This document shows positions 47,961 through 56,464 of a stretch of DNA of 64,000 nucleotides, in pieces. The position numbers were made by a program, and so were the translations under genes. Source of the stretch: a bacterium (GTDB taxonomy: Bacteria; Planctomycetota; Planctomycetia; Isosphaerales; Isosphaeraceae); assembly GCA_016125085.1 (NCBI GenBank), contig WGMM01000026.1, positions 1 to 64,000 of the forward strand, read 5' to 3'. Each line of letters opens with the position of its first letter. Positions within the stretch are counted from its first letter, which is position 1. The notes beneath the pieces are model-generated. The model was not told the DNA's origin. It did not search any database and worked only from the letters and a program-made list of their open reading frames with translations.

Positions 47961-47995
47961 GAATCGAATCGAATCGAATCGATTCGAATCGATTC
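47961..47995. repeat. GAATC/GATTC pentanucleotide microsatellite
   Basis: Seven consecutive pentamers (four GAATC, then GATTC, GAATC, GATTC) lie just upstream of the CYTH-like gene start and downstream of the SMP-30 gene stop. Copy number could vary by slippage and alter the spacing of the promoter of the CYTH-like gene. Confidence 0.85.
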
Positions 47996-48008
47996 GTCCT
48001 CCGCGAAG

Positions 48009-49043
48009 TCACTTCGCGGGCGGGCCTTCCAGCTTGCCCTTCGTGGTCGTCCGCACGCGGACGAGCGTGTCGTTGGCCGTGATGTAGAGCGTCGAACCGT
48101 CGTCGCCCCAGGCGCAATTGGCCGTGGGAACTTTCGTGTCGATCCGGCCCAGCATCGTGCCATCGGGCGCATAGACCAGCACACCGCCCGGGCCGGTCGT
48201 AAAGACATTGCCGGCATTGTCGACTTTGAGGCCGTCGGGCAGCCCGGGCTTCCCGGCCTTGAGAAGGTCTGCCGTATCCGCGAATTGCCGGCCCGGGCCG
48301 AACGTGCCGTCTTCCTTCACAGGATAAGCCATGAGGATCGGCCGGTCAGGGTCGGAATTGGCGACGTAAGCTGTTTTGTAATCCGGAGAAAACGCCAGAC
48401 CGTTCGGGAATTTCAGTTCTCTGGTCATGAGCGTAAGTTCGCCGGTTTTGCCGTCGAGGCGATAGACGCCGCTGAAGTCGAGTTCGCGGGCCGGGTCTTC
48501 CGCCCCTTTTTTCAGGCCATAGGGCGGATCTGTGAAGTAGAGATTTCCGGCGGCGTCGAAGGCACCGTCGTTGGGGCTGTTCAGACGTTTGCCCTGATAT
48601 TTGTCGGCCAGTGTCTTGAAGGTACCGTTGGGTTCCAGGCGGGCGACGCGGCGGTCGCCGTGCTGCATGAGGACGAGCCGCCCCCGGGCATCGAGCGTCA
48701 GACCGTTCGAGCCCTGGCCGCTGCCGTCGGGCAGGTGGCCGGTATCGCCGCTGGGCTTGAGGAATTCGCTCGGCTGCCGGCCAGTCTTGTCCCACTTATA
48801 GGCGACATTGTTCGGTACGTCGGAGAAGACGAGCGCCTGATCGGCACTGAGCCACACGGGGCCTTCGGACCATTTGTAGCCTGAACCGAGTTTTTCGATT
48901 TTGGCTTCTTTGGGAATGAGCTTGTCGAATCGAGGATCAAGCCTGAGGATTTCGGCCTGGGTGTCCTGAGCCTGGCCTGAAGCAGCAAGAGCTGACAACA
49001 CGTAAACGACTGCGGGCATGAACCTTTTGATGACCGAAAGCAT
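48009..49043 (-). CDS. SMP-30/gluconolactonase/LRE-like secreted protein
   Basis: The protein has 344 residues. It has a signal peptide (hydrophobic core FMPAVVYVLSALAA, residues ~8-21, cleavage near SGQAQ). The six-bladed propeller of the SMP-30/gluconolactonase family is seen from YKWSEGPVWLSADQALVFSD, with the metal-binding Glu of SEGP. SNGLTLDARGRLVLMQHGDR, LNSPNDGAFDAAGNLYFTDP and KVDNAGNVFTTGPGGVLVY follow. Such enzymes hydrolyse sugar lactones or related esters using a divalent metal. The export signal suggests a periplasmic role in sugar use, common in planctomycetes. Confidence 0.9.
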   Translation of the reverse strand: MLSVIKRFMPAVVYVLSALAASGQAQDTQAEILRLDPRFDKLIPKEAKIEKLGSGYKWSEGPVWLSADQALVFSDVPNNVAYKWDKTGRQPSEFLKPSGDTGHLPDGSGQGSNGLTLDARGRLVLMQHGDRRVARLEPNGTFKTLADKYQGKRLNSPNDGAFDAAGNLYFTDPPYGLKKGAEDPARELDFSGVYRLDGKTGELTLMTRELKFPNGLAFSPDYKTAYVANSDPDRPILMAYPVKEDGTFGPGRQFADTADLLKAGKPGLPDGLKVDNAGNVFTTGPGGVLVYAPDGTMLGRIDTKVPTANCAWGDDGSTLYITANDTLVRVRTTTKGKLEGPPAK

Positions 49044-49614
49044 CGTGTGGACCTGATTCGATAGGAGATTTGGGAAATCGGCGCGGAATCACGGGTCACA
49101 GGCGACGGACATCATACGTAGGAATTCTGGAAGGCCGGAGAAGGCTCCGCCGTGCAAGCCGGAGCGGCCCATCGACGGCACTTCCGCAATCCTCGAAACC
49201 ACGACGACGACCTCGCCCACAAACCACATTCGGGCTCTCGCCCGAAATACCGATGAATCGTGATTCTCTACCATCCCAAGCCTGCGATCAAGGACATCGT
49301 CACTCCAGGCGAACGAACCGGACCAGGATTTCCGAAAACTTTCCGGGAAAGCGTTCGCAAATCACCGGAACGTGTCGGAAGATGACTTTGACGACACGGA
49401 AAGCCGCCAAAGTAAGTGCGGTTTTCGGAATCATCGAACAGGAGATCTCGAGAATACGGGGGTTCACCTCTCAACTTTTCGGCGCGACACGCTTAATATA
49501 GCCTCATCTCGCCGAGAAAAGCCGTTCCAGGCTAGGAACTTACGTGCTATCGAATCATCCGCAGCGGTCCACCTCGATCGATCAAGAATCCGCCATCTTC
49601 CGGGAGTGATCCAC
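49044..49614. other. Intergenic region between divergent genes
   Basis: About 570 bases separate the SMP-30 and XRE genes. Open frames here have no family resemblance. GGGAG at 49602-49606 is the ribosome-binding site of the XRE gene. The region must contain two divergent promoters, but none is clear enough to call. Confidence 0.55.
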
Positions 49615-50139
49615 ATGTCCACGCTGGCTCAGCGAATTCGTGAAATCCGTTACAAGAAGGGGCTCGGCCCCGATGCTCTGGCCGCCCGTGCGGAAATCAG
49701 CCGGACGGCGCTTTATCAGATCGAATGCGGCAAGACCGAAGTGCCGCGGGCGGGCACTCTGAGGCGAATCGCCCAGGCTCTGGAAGTTCCGGTGGATCAA
49801 CTCCTCGGCAACCGACCCTTGAGCGAAACCCCGGAACAGGCAGGCTCATTCCCTTCGCGTCCGATTCACGAAAGTGCCCGAGGCGGAATGAGTTCGACGC
49901 AGGATTGGCCGTTCGGCGACGAACCTGAGATGCCGGACTATTCCGACGTCAAACGGACATTCGGCACTTCGGACCATCGGGACGACCTGGCCGGCATGCT
50001 CGACGATCTGCTCGAATCGCGCTATGGCGACGCCGTAGCCAGGATCATCCAGGAGACGCACAAGCTGCTGTCGCCTACCCGGCCTTCATCGCCAATGCCT
50101 CGGCCCTATGCCGACATCCGGTATCGTTCTCCTCGCTGA
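49615..50139 (+). CDS. XRE-family helix-turn-helix regulator
   Basis: The protein has 174 residues from the ATG at 49615 (GGGAG eight bases upstream); the longer frame adds an unlikely 81-residue leader. Residues 1-66 form a typical HTH_3 domain: LAQRIREIRYKKGLGPDALA, then ARAEISRTALYQIECGKTEV and a final TLRRIAQALEVPVDQLLG. The remaining ~100 residues are polar and acidic without a known sensor domain. It is probably a DNA-binding repressor; targets are unknown. A strong terminator follows, so it is likely monocistronic. Confidence 0.88.
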   Translation: MSTLAQRIREIRYKKGLGPDALAARAEISRTALYQIECGKTEVPRAGTLRRIAQALEVPVDQLLGNRPLSETPEQAGSFPSRPIHESARGGMSSTQDWPFGDEPEMPDYSDVKRTFGTSDHRDDLAGMLDDLLESRYGDAVARIIQETHKLLSPTRPSSPMPRPYADIRYRSPR

Positions 50140-50247
50140 GATCGAACGCCGAAGTCCGCCCGTACGCCAGAGTAAGCCAACGCCCTGGCGGGAATGGATT
50201 CGAATCGATCCGAATCGCGAATCCTTCCGCTCGATGAGAATGCTTGA

Positions 50248-50279
50248 AGCCACGGTCATACCGTGGCTTTTTCTCTTTT
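50248..50279 (+). terminator. Strong intrinsic terminator after the XRE gene
   Basis: A perfect 9-bp stem AGCCACGGT/ACCGTGGCT with a CAT loop (50248-50268) is followed by TTTTCTCTTTT. Confidence 0.93.
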
Positions 50280-50520
50280 GAGTCAGCCGACCGACGACGA
50301 TCGCTCCGAACCGCGTACACCGATCGGTAAGAACAAACCGTTTCGCCATCCCGCGATTTTCAGGATTTGTCTCACGCCTCGAAAAATCTGTTGTAAATTT
50401 TACAAGACAGGAAGACTGGGCAATTCGGGCAAAGCCTGGCGACTTGTTTCGCGATTTCGGCCAAGCGCCGAACGCCACGCATCATGAGCGGACATCCTGA
50501 CATAAAGGCAAGTTCAGGCT

Positions 50521-51036
50521 ATGGATACGAAACAGCAAATGCAGCGGGCGGCTGTCGCCGTCTGTTTGACGGTGGCCGTCGCTTCGACAGGCCATGCGGG
50601 AGGTCGACCGAGGCCTGTTTATGTGCAGTCGACGAACGTGACGGTCGTCGCGCCCGTCCGGCCGACGATGGACGTACGTAACGGTGTCGCCCCTTCGCCA
50701 ATGCTGGGCAGCTTCACGCCCAATCAGTCGGTCTGGGTGCGTGGAAATGGCGTGATGGGCGGCGGTTACACTCCGCTCAATCAGGACGAGCGGGAATCGA
50801 TGGCAATTTATGGCCCGTTTTCGGCTTTCCGCGGCCAGATGAAGCCCGTGAAAGTGCTTCAGCCGACTGGTACCGGGCCGATCCCGCTGATGGAAGGCGA
50901 CGCCGTCGCTTATCCGAACTTTCCCTGGAAGGATTCGCTGCCGAACCTGTCGTCGCAGGGGCGTGCCGTCCGGCCCAGATCGCCCTTCATCTATCCCGGC
51001 TGGAATACGGACGCGGATACGATCGATCAGCAGTGA
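50521..51036 (+). CDS. Secreted protein of unknown function
   Basis: The protein has 171 residues. It begins with a signal peptide (QRAAVAVCLTVAVASTGHAG, cleavage near residue 26). The mature part is rich in Pro, Gly, Asn and Val and lacks a recognised domain, with stretches such as SPMLGSFTPNQSVWVRGNGV and YGPFSAFRGQMKPVKVLQP. It is likely a periplasmic or surface protein. It converges with the dockerin-type gene. Confidence 0.65.
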   Translation: MDTKQQMQRAAVAVCLTVAVASTGHAGGRPRPVYVQSTNVTVVAPVRPTMDVRNGVAPSPMLGSFTPNQSVWVRGNGVMGGGYTPLNQDERESMAIYGPFSAFRGQMKPVKVLQPTGTGPIPLMEGDAVAYPNFPWKDSLPNLSSQGRAVRPRSPFIYPGWNTDADTIDQQ

Positions 51037-51158
51037 CTTTCGAACGGTTTCGTACCGAACGAGCATCGTGAGATTCGCAACGAAAAAGCACGAAAGCGGC
51101 CTTCCCTGGCCGCCTTCGCGCGTCGTTCCCAATGCGATTCTTTGACGGATTCGCCTTG

Positions 51159-52160
51159 TCAGGCTCCTGACGAACCAGTCGTCGTGGTCGTCGTCGAGGT
51201 CGTGGTGGTCGTCGCTGCCGGTGGATCAGCCCGCCAGGTGACTGGCGACAGGACACCCGTGATCTCCTGTCCGAAGGCGTCTTTGGCGACGACTCGGAAC
51301 AGGTTATTGCCGTCCGCGAGGTTCACGTTGACGACGTAATTCCCTGAGGCGTCAGATGTTGACGTCGCGGAGCCAGTCTTGCCGTCGACTTCCGAGAAGG
51401 TGACGGTCGAGCCGGGCGTGGCGACACCTTCGAATTTGACCTGACGCTGGTCCGTGATCCGGTCATCGGCACCAGTGTCAGAAGCCGGATCGAGCCGGGC
51501 AGTGATCATCGGCAGGACTTTCACCGCCACACCGTTATTCTGCTGGGCGAGACGCAGATCCGCCTTGGAAATCTGCCCGTCGCGATTCGAGTCGGCGTTG
51601 AAGTTGTATTTCGTCTCGCCGACCTTCGCACCGATGATGCCCTTGATGGCGTCGATGTCCTTTTTGGTGACTTTCAGGTCACCGTCGGCGTCGCCCGGCA
51701 GGTAGAAACCGGTGAGGTAATCACCGTTCGTGCCGGCTTTGTCCTTCACGGAAATGTTCACGGGCGATGAAGCCTGGCGGCGGCCGAGCCTGACGTTCAG
51801 AAGGGTCGGCTGGGCGACTTTGGTCGTGACGGCCGAAGCCACTTCGCTACGCTGCATGCCGGCCATGTTCGATTGGCCGATTTGACGGTTCGTGCCATCC
51901 GTAACCCCGGCGATTTCCGGCTGAACGGTCGAGCCTTGAGAGGCCGCGACGGCAACGCCCAGCGTCGCTTTGCCCTTGGGCATCGTGAAAAGTTCTTTGG
52001 TCAGGTTCACGCGGACGACCGAAGCCTCGCCCGCTGCCGCGATCTGCCCAGGCAGAATCGCGAAGGTGTTGCCCATCGACGACGTCATGACTTCACGCCG
52101 TTCCAGGCAGGAATCCTGAATCTCGAAGTAACGCTGATTCTTCTTGCGTTCCCGTTGCAT
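51159..52160 (-). CDS. Secreted dockerin-type protein with LExR motif and Thr-rich tail
   Basis: The protein has 333 residues from an ATG at 52160, ten bases after a G6 run; an ATG three codons earlier is too close to that site. The N-terminus carries CLERREVMTS, the same kind of motif as in the two giant proteins of this window. A beta-rich domain with a SSPVNISVKD boundary precedes a dockerin-like pair of calcium loops, DADGDLKVTKKD and DSNRDGQISKAD (about residues 160-205). An Ig-like domain follows (VKFEGVATPGSTVTFSEVDG). The C-terminus is a run of threonine and serine (51,178-51,220 in DNA), perhaps O-glycosylated. It is probably a surface protein. Confidence 0.78.
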   Translation of the reverse strand: MQRERKKNQRYFEIQDSCLERREVMTSSMGNTFAILPGQIAAAGEASVVRVNLTKELFTMPKGKATLGVAVAASQGSTVQPEIAGVTDGTNRQIGQSNMAGMQRSEVASAVTTKVAQPTLLNVRLGRRQASSPVNISVKDKAGTNGDYLTGFYLPGDADGDLKVTKKDIDAIKGIIGAKVGETKYNFNADSNRDGQISKADLRLAQQNNGVAVKVLPMITARLDPASDTGADDRITDQRQVKFEGVATPGSTVTFSEVDGKTGSATSTSDASGNYVVNVNLADGNNLFRVVAKDAFGQEITGVLSPVTWRADPPAATTTTTSTTTTTTGSSGA

Positions 52161-52322
52161 GGCTGACATACCCCCCGATTCCCTGGGCCTCGCTTCATCC
52201 GTGCACATTCGTTGCCCGGTATCCCCCCCGGAAACGAGGCCGGCCCGGAACATTCGCCCCTTCCGGGACAACGCTCCAAGCCGACTCTTGTGTCGTCTGG
52301 TTTTATGATCGGATGGTAACGG

Positions 52323-53756
52323 TCAGGAAGTTGAGACCGATTGTTCCGATTTTCCGGATTTTTCCTGCGAAGTCACCCTGACATGCGGTGTCGGCAGGAA
52401 TCGATCGAGGATCGAACTGGTTTTCGAATCAGTACTTACGGCAGATGATGCGAGTGACGGAAGCAGGCTCGGCGACGAAGATGGCCAGCGCCCTTCCACG
52501 ACGACTCGCCAGGCCGTGACGCCGAAGAGAACGACACCGGCCCAGAAATACATGCCGTAGAACTGGGCGATTTTATGCCCTTTGCCGTCGGCGAACCAGC
52601 CGCCGATTTCGCTCGAAGTCGTCGCGATCAGGAACATGGCGGCCCCCAGCGCGGCCACGATGATCTTCTTGTCACGACGTGGGATGTCGGGGCGGAAGAG
52701 CCTGTACGTAAGATAGGTCAGGGGCAGGAGCAGCGTGACGTAATGATGCTTCCAGCTCCGTTCCGAAACGAACAGCATCGTCAAAACGACGAGCGAAAAT
52801 TCGCCGAGCAGTCGTGGATCGTCGCGCCGGTCGGTGCGGGTACGGGTCAGCAGGAACATCAGGCCGACGACGCCGATCGACATGACCTTCACGATACGGG
52901 CGACAATCTTCGGATCCCAGTTGACGACGTTCAGCTTGAGCTGCGAACCGTATCTGCCCGGCGTTTCGTCCAATACCATCAGCCGGTTGAACACGCCGAC
53001 CATCGACTGATTGATTTCGAGGTCGCCGACGACACCGCCGGAAACGTAGGGGCTGATGATCCTGTGCCACCACGAGCCCAGGCATCGGCTGGCCAGATCG
53101 GGCCCGAGGACGATCGTCGGCACGACGATCATGAACACGAAAATCGCCACGGATGTGGCGACAAGCATCTTCCAGGACCGCTTGTACAGGAAATAGGGCA
53201 GGAACAGCGCGGGAGTGACCTTGCACGTGATGGCCAACCCGAGCGCCGCCCCGCCAAGCCAGTCGCGGCCGCGTGTCCAGGCATCGAGCGCCGCTACGAC
53301 CATGAACAGGATCAAGATATTGATATTGCCATGCTGAAGGTCGCTCAGGATCGGCCTCAGGCTCATCACGGCAATGGCCAGGTAGCACCACCAGGAAATC
53401 GGCCAGCCTTTCTCGCGAACCATCCGGGCCACCATCCGGGCCGAGATCAATGCGAGACCGACCTTGATCAGAAAGAAGCTGACCGCCCCCATCAAAGGAG
53501 GCAGCACCATGAGCGGATAAAGCGTGATCGGCATGACCGGCGGGTTCGGGTACATTTCCCGGTCATAGATGTTCCGCCCTTGATCCATGAGCTGGAGAAC
53601 CTGATATCGCCAGCGTATGAATGCGCTGCGATCTTCCGAAGCCTTGTGCGCGTAGGCGATCACGGCCATCAGCGTGACCACGATGAGGAACGAGCGAAGG
53701 GCGCGTCGTCCCAGATTTTCGTAGCGCGGGTTCAGCGTCCAGGTGACCGAACTCAT
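52323..53756 (-). CDS. GT87 (DUF2029) membrane glycosyltransferase
   Basis: The protein has 477 residues with about ten membrane helices. The first periplasmic loop contains the Asp/Glu-containing segment YDREMYPNPPVMPITLYPL, where GT-C enzymes place their catalytic acids. LQHGNINILILFMVVAALDA and GGAALGLAITCKVTPALFLP are characteristic of the DUF2029/GT87 family, which uses polyprenyl-phosphate mannose. It probably adds sugars to a surface glycolipid or polysaccharide. The C-terminal ~45 residues are Ser-rich and cytoplasmic. The gene upstream on the same strand also encodes a large polytopic protein. Confidence 0.82.
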   Translation of the reverse strand: MSSVTWTLNPRYENLGRRALRSFLIVVTLMAVIAYAHKASEDRSAFIRWRYQVLQLMDQGRNIYDREMYPNPPVMPITLYPLMVLPPLMGAVSFFLIKVGLALISARMVARMVREKGWPISWWCYLAIAVMSLRPILSDLQHGNINILILFMVVAALDAWTRGRDWLGGAALGLAITCKVTPALFLPYFLYKRSWKMLVATSVAIFVFMIVVPTIVLGPDLASRCLGSWWHRIISPYVSGGVVGDLEINQSMVGVFNRLMVLDETPGRYGSQLKLNVVNWDPKIVARIVKVMSIGVVGLMFLLTRTRTDRRDDPRLLGEFSLVVLTMLFVSERSWKHHYVTLLLPLTYLTYRLFRPDIPRRDKKIIVAALGAAMFLIATTSSEIGGWFADGKGHKIAQFYGMYFWAGVVLFGVTAWRVVVEGRWPSSSPSLLPSLASSAVSTDSKTSSILDRFLPTPHVRVTSQEKSGKSEQSVSTS

Positions 53757-53849
53757 TCGGCAAGCCCCTTCCTTGGAGTCGAGCCGGCGACTCTTCAGTG
53801 ATTCGAACCGTCACGAATCGCGGCGACCGTACCCGCGACCCTGCTGGAG

Positions 53850-55877
53850 TCATGCCCCGAAGCCGATTCGTAATTCCACCGGACCTTGAACCGAAGGCTT
53901 CAGACGAAGCCGGATCAGAGGCGGAAACGCCGTATCGGGGAGACTTTGGCCGTTCTCCTGAAGCACTTCGATACCCTCCGGGCTCGAAATCTTCAGATTC
54001 GGAGCCCAGTGATAACGCAGAATGACTTCCCGGTCAACGGCAGTTCCCGACGAAGGTCGAACCGGGATCACGATTTGCCCCGGTTTCGCGACCACCGGCC
54101 CTTCGACGAAATCACCACCGGCCAGAGGCAAGGTCGGCGAAACCGGCGACTCCTGCGCGTTCGCCCCCTTCAGTCGGGCGATTCGCAAAGGCCCGTCCCG
54201 CAGGATCGTCTCGTAACGATCCGGGTCGGTGTCCAGGACGGCCCGGGCCTTGTCGCTCCAGCACACGATCCACGTCAGCCCATAACGCTTGCGGACCGTT
54301 TCCAGCCAGGTGGCGTCCCAATTCTCACGCCCGGCCAGCTTGCCTTCGCCGAACTGGGCGACGTTCGTCGTCAGTGCCGCGTGCAGATACGGCCCGCCCA
54401 GAAATTCGACGCCCAGATCCCGCGCCAGCACGCCCGAATATCGGCCACCCCGGAAAAAGTCGGGCCCGAAGCCCCCTTCTTCGTAAAGGATCCGGTCCGC
54501 CGGACCGACCCGCCCCTTCAGTGTATTGCGTATCAATTCATAAGCCGCTGGCGGTTTCGAATCGAGCGGAGCCGTGCCGGGCGTCGTCCACATGCTGTAA
54601 ACCGCGACCAGCCCCGGGCCGAACAGCCTTACGGCCAGGCCCAGCAGGCCCGCACATGCACCGATCGCTGCCGAAAGGCTTTTTCTGCGCAACATCGATA
54701 CGACTGCCACAATCGCGTAAGCCGAGATGACTGCACAGGCTGAGTAAGCCGCATACGTATGCCGGCCAGGTTGAAGAAAATCGAGGCTGCGGAACGCACC
54801 TGCCCCATAACCCCAGAAGAAACCGGCGGCAGCGAAGCCTGTAAGACCTGCGGCGGCGACTCGTGCCTGCTTATGCATGAGCGGCAAACCGGCACAAAAG
54901 CCAAGAATGAGCAGGGCCTCAGCCGGCGCTTCGGTCCAGAAGATCTGGCCGAGGCGTTTGATGACCCCTTCCGGATGGGAAAACGCGAAGCCGCTTTCGC
55001 CCTTCGTGCCGGCCAGCACCACCCCGGGCCACCACCAGAAGGCGTTGACACCGGCGGCGGCAGCCCCTGAAACCAGTCCTGACAAGGCGTTACGGAATTT
55101 TCTCGGGGCGAACAGCCAGGCCCCGACCGCTGCGGGCACAAGAACCATCAGGGCGGTGAAGTGGGTAAGCGTCGTCGCGGCCAGCAGGAATGTCATGCCC
55201 AGCCATCGGGCTGTTCCGCCGTTTTCGAGCCAGGCCACGCAAACTCGAAGGGTCGCCAGTGCAAGAGGTATCGCCAGAAAATAGGGAACCATGCCGAAGC
55301 CGACGTACTGGATCGGGAAGTCCGACCAGATATAGAGCATCCATACGACGGCGGCCAGCGCCCCTGCGATTCTCGACCGCGCCAGCCCCGACGCGGCCCA
55401 GAGGATCAATACCGGCGCGAAAGTCGCAGCAAGAAACACATACCACTTATAGACGACCGCCGGCGCGACCCAGCCCCCGAATGCCGCCATCACCATTTCG
55501 GGCAGGGTGCTCGAAGCGGGAAACACGGCCGATTTCGGATAGCCGGCCATGAAGGTCGGATCATAACCGGCCGTGGTGCCCGACTGGGCCAGGAACGACC
55601 GTGTGACCACCGCCGAGTGCAGATAAAGCGGGTGATCGTCCTTCAGGATCGGGGCGTTCGAATTGAGCCCCTGCCAGCCGCCGAGCGAACCCAAGATCGT
55701 CATCACATGAAAAGCCAGGGCGGCAAAATAGGCCGAAGCCGTCAAAATGCGTCCGGCCATCGACTCACGGACTACCGGCGTTCGCGACGGAGGGCGCGCC
55801 AGGTTGGGTTCCGCAAGCTCGTAAGTTTCCGGAACACCGGCCACGACACGGGACGAAGGATCCGGATCAGGTGTCAT
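53850..55877 (-). CDS. Large polytopic membrane protein, PTPS-related/GT-C-like
   Basis: The protein has 675 residues. Residues ~45-420 contain some ten membrane helices, with a long first loop including HPLYLHSAVVTRSFL and YDPTFMAGYPKSAVFPASST. This layout resembles the 6-pyruvoyl-tetrahydropterin-synthase-related membrane family and GT-C enzymes. Helices such as LTHFTALMVLVPAAVGAWLF and an aromatic AFWWWPGVVL follow. The C-terminal ~240 residues are soluble and extracytoplasmic, as in oligosaccharyl- or mannosyltransferases. The function is unproven; a role in envelope glycan synthesis with the neighbouring GT87 gene is plausible. Confidence 0.7.
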   Translation of the reverse strand: MTPDPDPSSRVVAGVPETYELAEPNLARPPSRTPVVRESMAGRILTASAYFAALAFHVMTILGSLGGWQGLNSNAPILKDDHPLYLHSAVVTRSFLAQSGTTAGYDPTFMAGYPKSAVFPASSTLPEMVMAAFGGWVAPAVVYKWYVFLAATFAPVLILWAASGLARSRIAGALAAVVWMLYIWSDFPIQYVGFGMVPYFLAIPLALATLRVCVAWLENGGTARWLGMTFLLAATTLTHFTALMVLVPAAVGAWLFAPRKFRNALSGLVSGAAAAGVNAFWWWPGVVLAGTKGESGFAFSHPEGVIKRLGQIFWTEAPAEALLILGFCAGLPLMHKQARVAAAGLTGFAAAGFFWGYGAGAFRSLDFLQPGRHTYAAYSACAVISAYAIVAVVSMLRRKSLSAAIGACAGLLGLAVRLFGPGLVAVYSMWTTPGTAPLDSKPPAAYELIRNTLKGRVGPADRILYEEGGFGPDFFRGGRYSGVLARDLGVEFLGGPYLHAALTTNVAQFGEGKLAGRENWDATWLETVRKRYGLTWIVCWSDKARAVLDTDPDRYETILRDGPLRIARLKGANAQESPVSPTLPLAGGDFVEGPVVAKPGQIVIPVRPSSGTAVDREVILRYHWAPNLKISSPEGIEVLQENGQSLPDTAFPPLIRLRLKPSVQGPVELRIGFGA

Positions 55878-55965
55878 GTCGAGGTCGCGATTATCGGAAG
55901 ATCTTGCCCGAAGTCGATTCGGTACGAACCCGCGAACGACTCGGAAACATGTCAGAAGGTTTCGA

Positions 55966-56357
55966 TGCGGCCTGCAGGATTCGAACCTGCAACCAAGGGA
56001 TTCGAGAACTTCCGCCGGTTTCCCGACGGCTCGGACTATCTCACCCTCTGGATCGTTTGACCGGTCGAAACCGGTATAACGCCAGAGGCCGGGCGCTGAT
56101 CGGCCAGTTGGCCACGACTGGCCAGGCCGATGCGGGGGTTATCGTTGAGGCTCACCCCGCTAGTCTCTGAACCTTTTCGGCGAACGATACTCAGCCGAAC
56201 TTGGCTGCGGATTGCCATTTCGGAACCGGTCGAAAGATATCGGCCAGGTCCGCGACAGGTTTCCCGCAATTCACCCGGATCCCGTCCGGCGGTCACCCGC
56301 CGGCGGCACTCGTCGTTTGCGAATGAGTCCCCTGCTCTGCCGTTGAGCTAAGGCCGC
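55966..56357 (-). tRNA. tRNA with CAT anticodon, probably tRNA-Ile(CAU), interrupted by a group I intron
   Basis: On the minus strand, exon 1 (56357-56323, 35 nt) has acceptor strand GCGGCCT, D arm GCTC/GAGC, and anticodon arm GGGGA-CTCAT. Exon 2 (56002-55966, 37 nt) has AA, TCCCT, variable TGGTT, T arm GCAGG-TTCGAAT-CCTGC, acceptor AGGCCGC and discriminator A. The acceptor pairs perfectly across the two exons. The spliced loop is CTCATAA with anticodon CAT. The overall sequence is closest, from memory, to bacterial tRNA-Ile(CAU), whose C34 is converted to lysidine by TilS; elongator tRNA-Met is the alternative. CCA is not encoded. The 320-nt interruption directly after the anticodon is a group I intron. 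Confidence 0.9.
56003..56322 (-). ncRNA. Self-splicing group I intron (320 nt) in the tRNA anticodon loop
   Basis: P1 is perfect: exon end CAT plus intron TCG pairs with CGAGTG after a 7-base loop, giving the invariant U-G wobble at the 5' splice site. The conserved core is visible in order: P element AATTGCGGGAAACC (56271-56258), Q element AATCCGCAGCCAAG (56213-56200), R element GTTCAGAGACTA (56172-56161), and S element AGATAGTCC (56041-56033). P and Q pair in P4 (TTGCGG/CCGCAG), and R and S in P7 (GACTA/TAGTC). A GAAA-capped P9-like hairpin precedes the terminal G at 56003. There is no room for a homing endonuclease. The form resembles subgroup IC3, as in the Azoarcus tRNA-Ile(CAU) intron of 205 nt. 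Confidence 0.93.
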
Positions 56358-56370
56358 GATTCGTAAGGAA

Positions 56371-56399
56371 AGTATGACAGAACCGGGGGATCCCGGCAA
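56371..56399 (-). promoter_or_regulatory. Likely promoter of the tRNA gene
   Basis: On the minus strand TTGCCG (56399-56394) and CATACT (56376-56371) are 17 bases apart. The -10 box lies 13 bases before the first tRNA nucleotide, giving a leader of about six bases. Confidence 0.6.
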
Positions 56400-56413
56400 G
56401 CGGAATCCCCCGG
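56383..56413 (-). terminator. Hairpin between desaturase and tRNA genes
   Basis: A perfect 9-bp stem (56383-56391 with 56405-56413) lies 52 bases after the desaturase stop. The following T-run is weak. It overlaps the -35 region of the tRNA promoter. Confidence 0.55.
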
Positions 56414-56464
56414 GGAAAGAGATGTTTCGAGCGATCAGGGCCGTTCCGCGAAGTTCGCGCCGGA

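Noticed and set aside
55966-56357. Two unrelated tRNA fragments or a tRNA pseudogene
   Set aside because: The halves complement each other exactly in acceptor and anticodon stems, and the sequence between has a full group I core.
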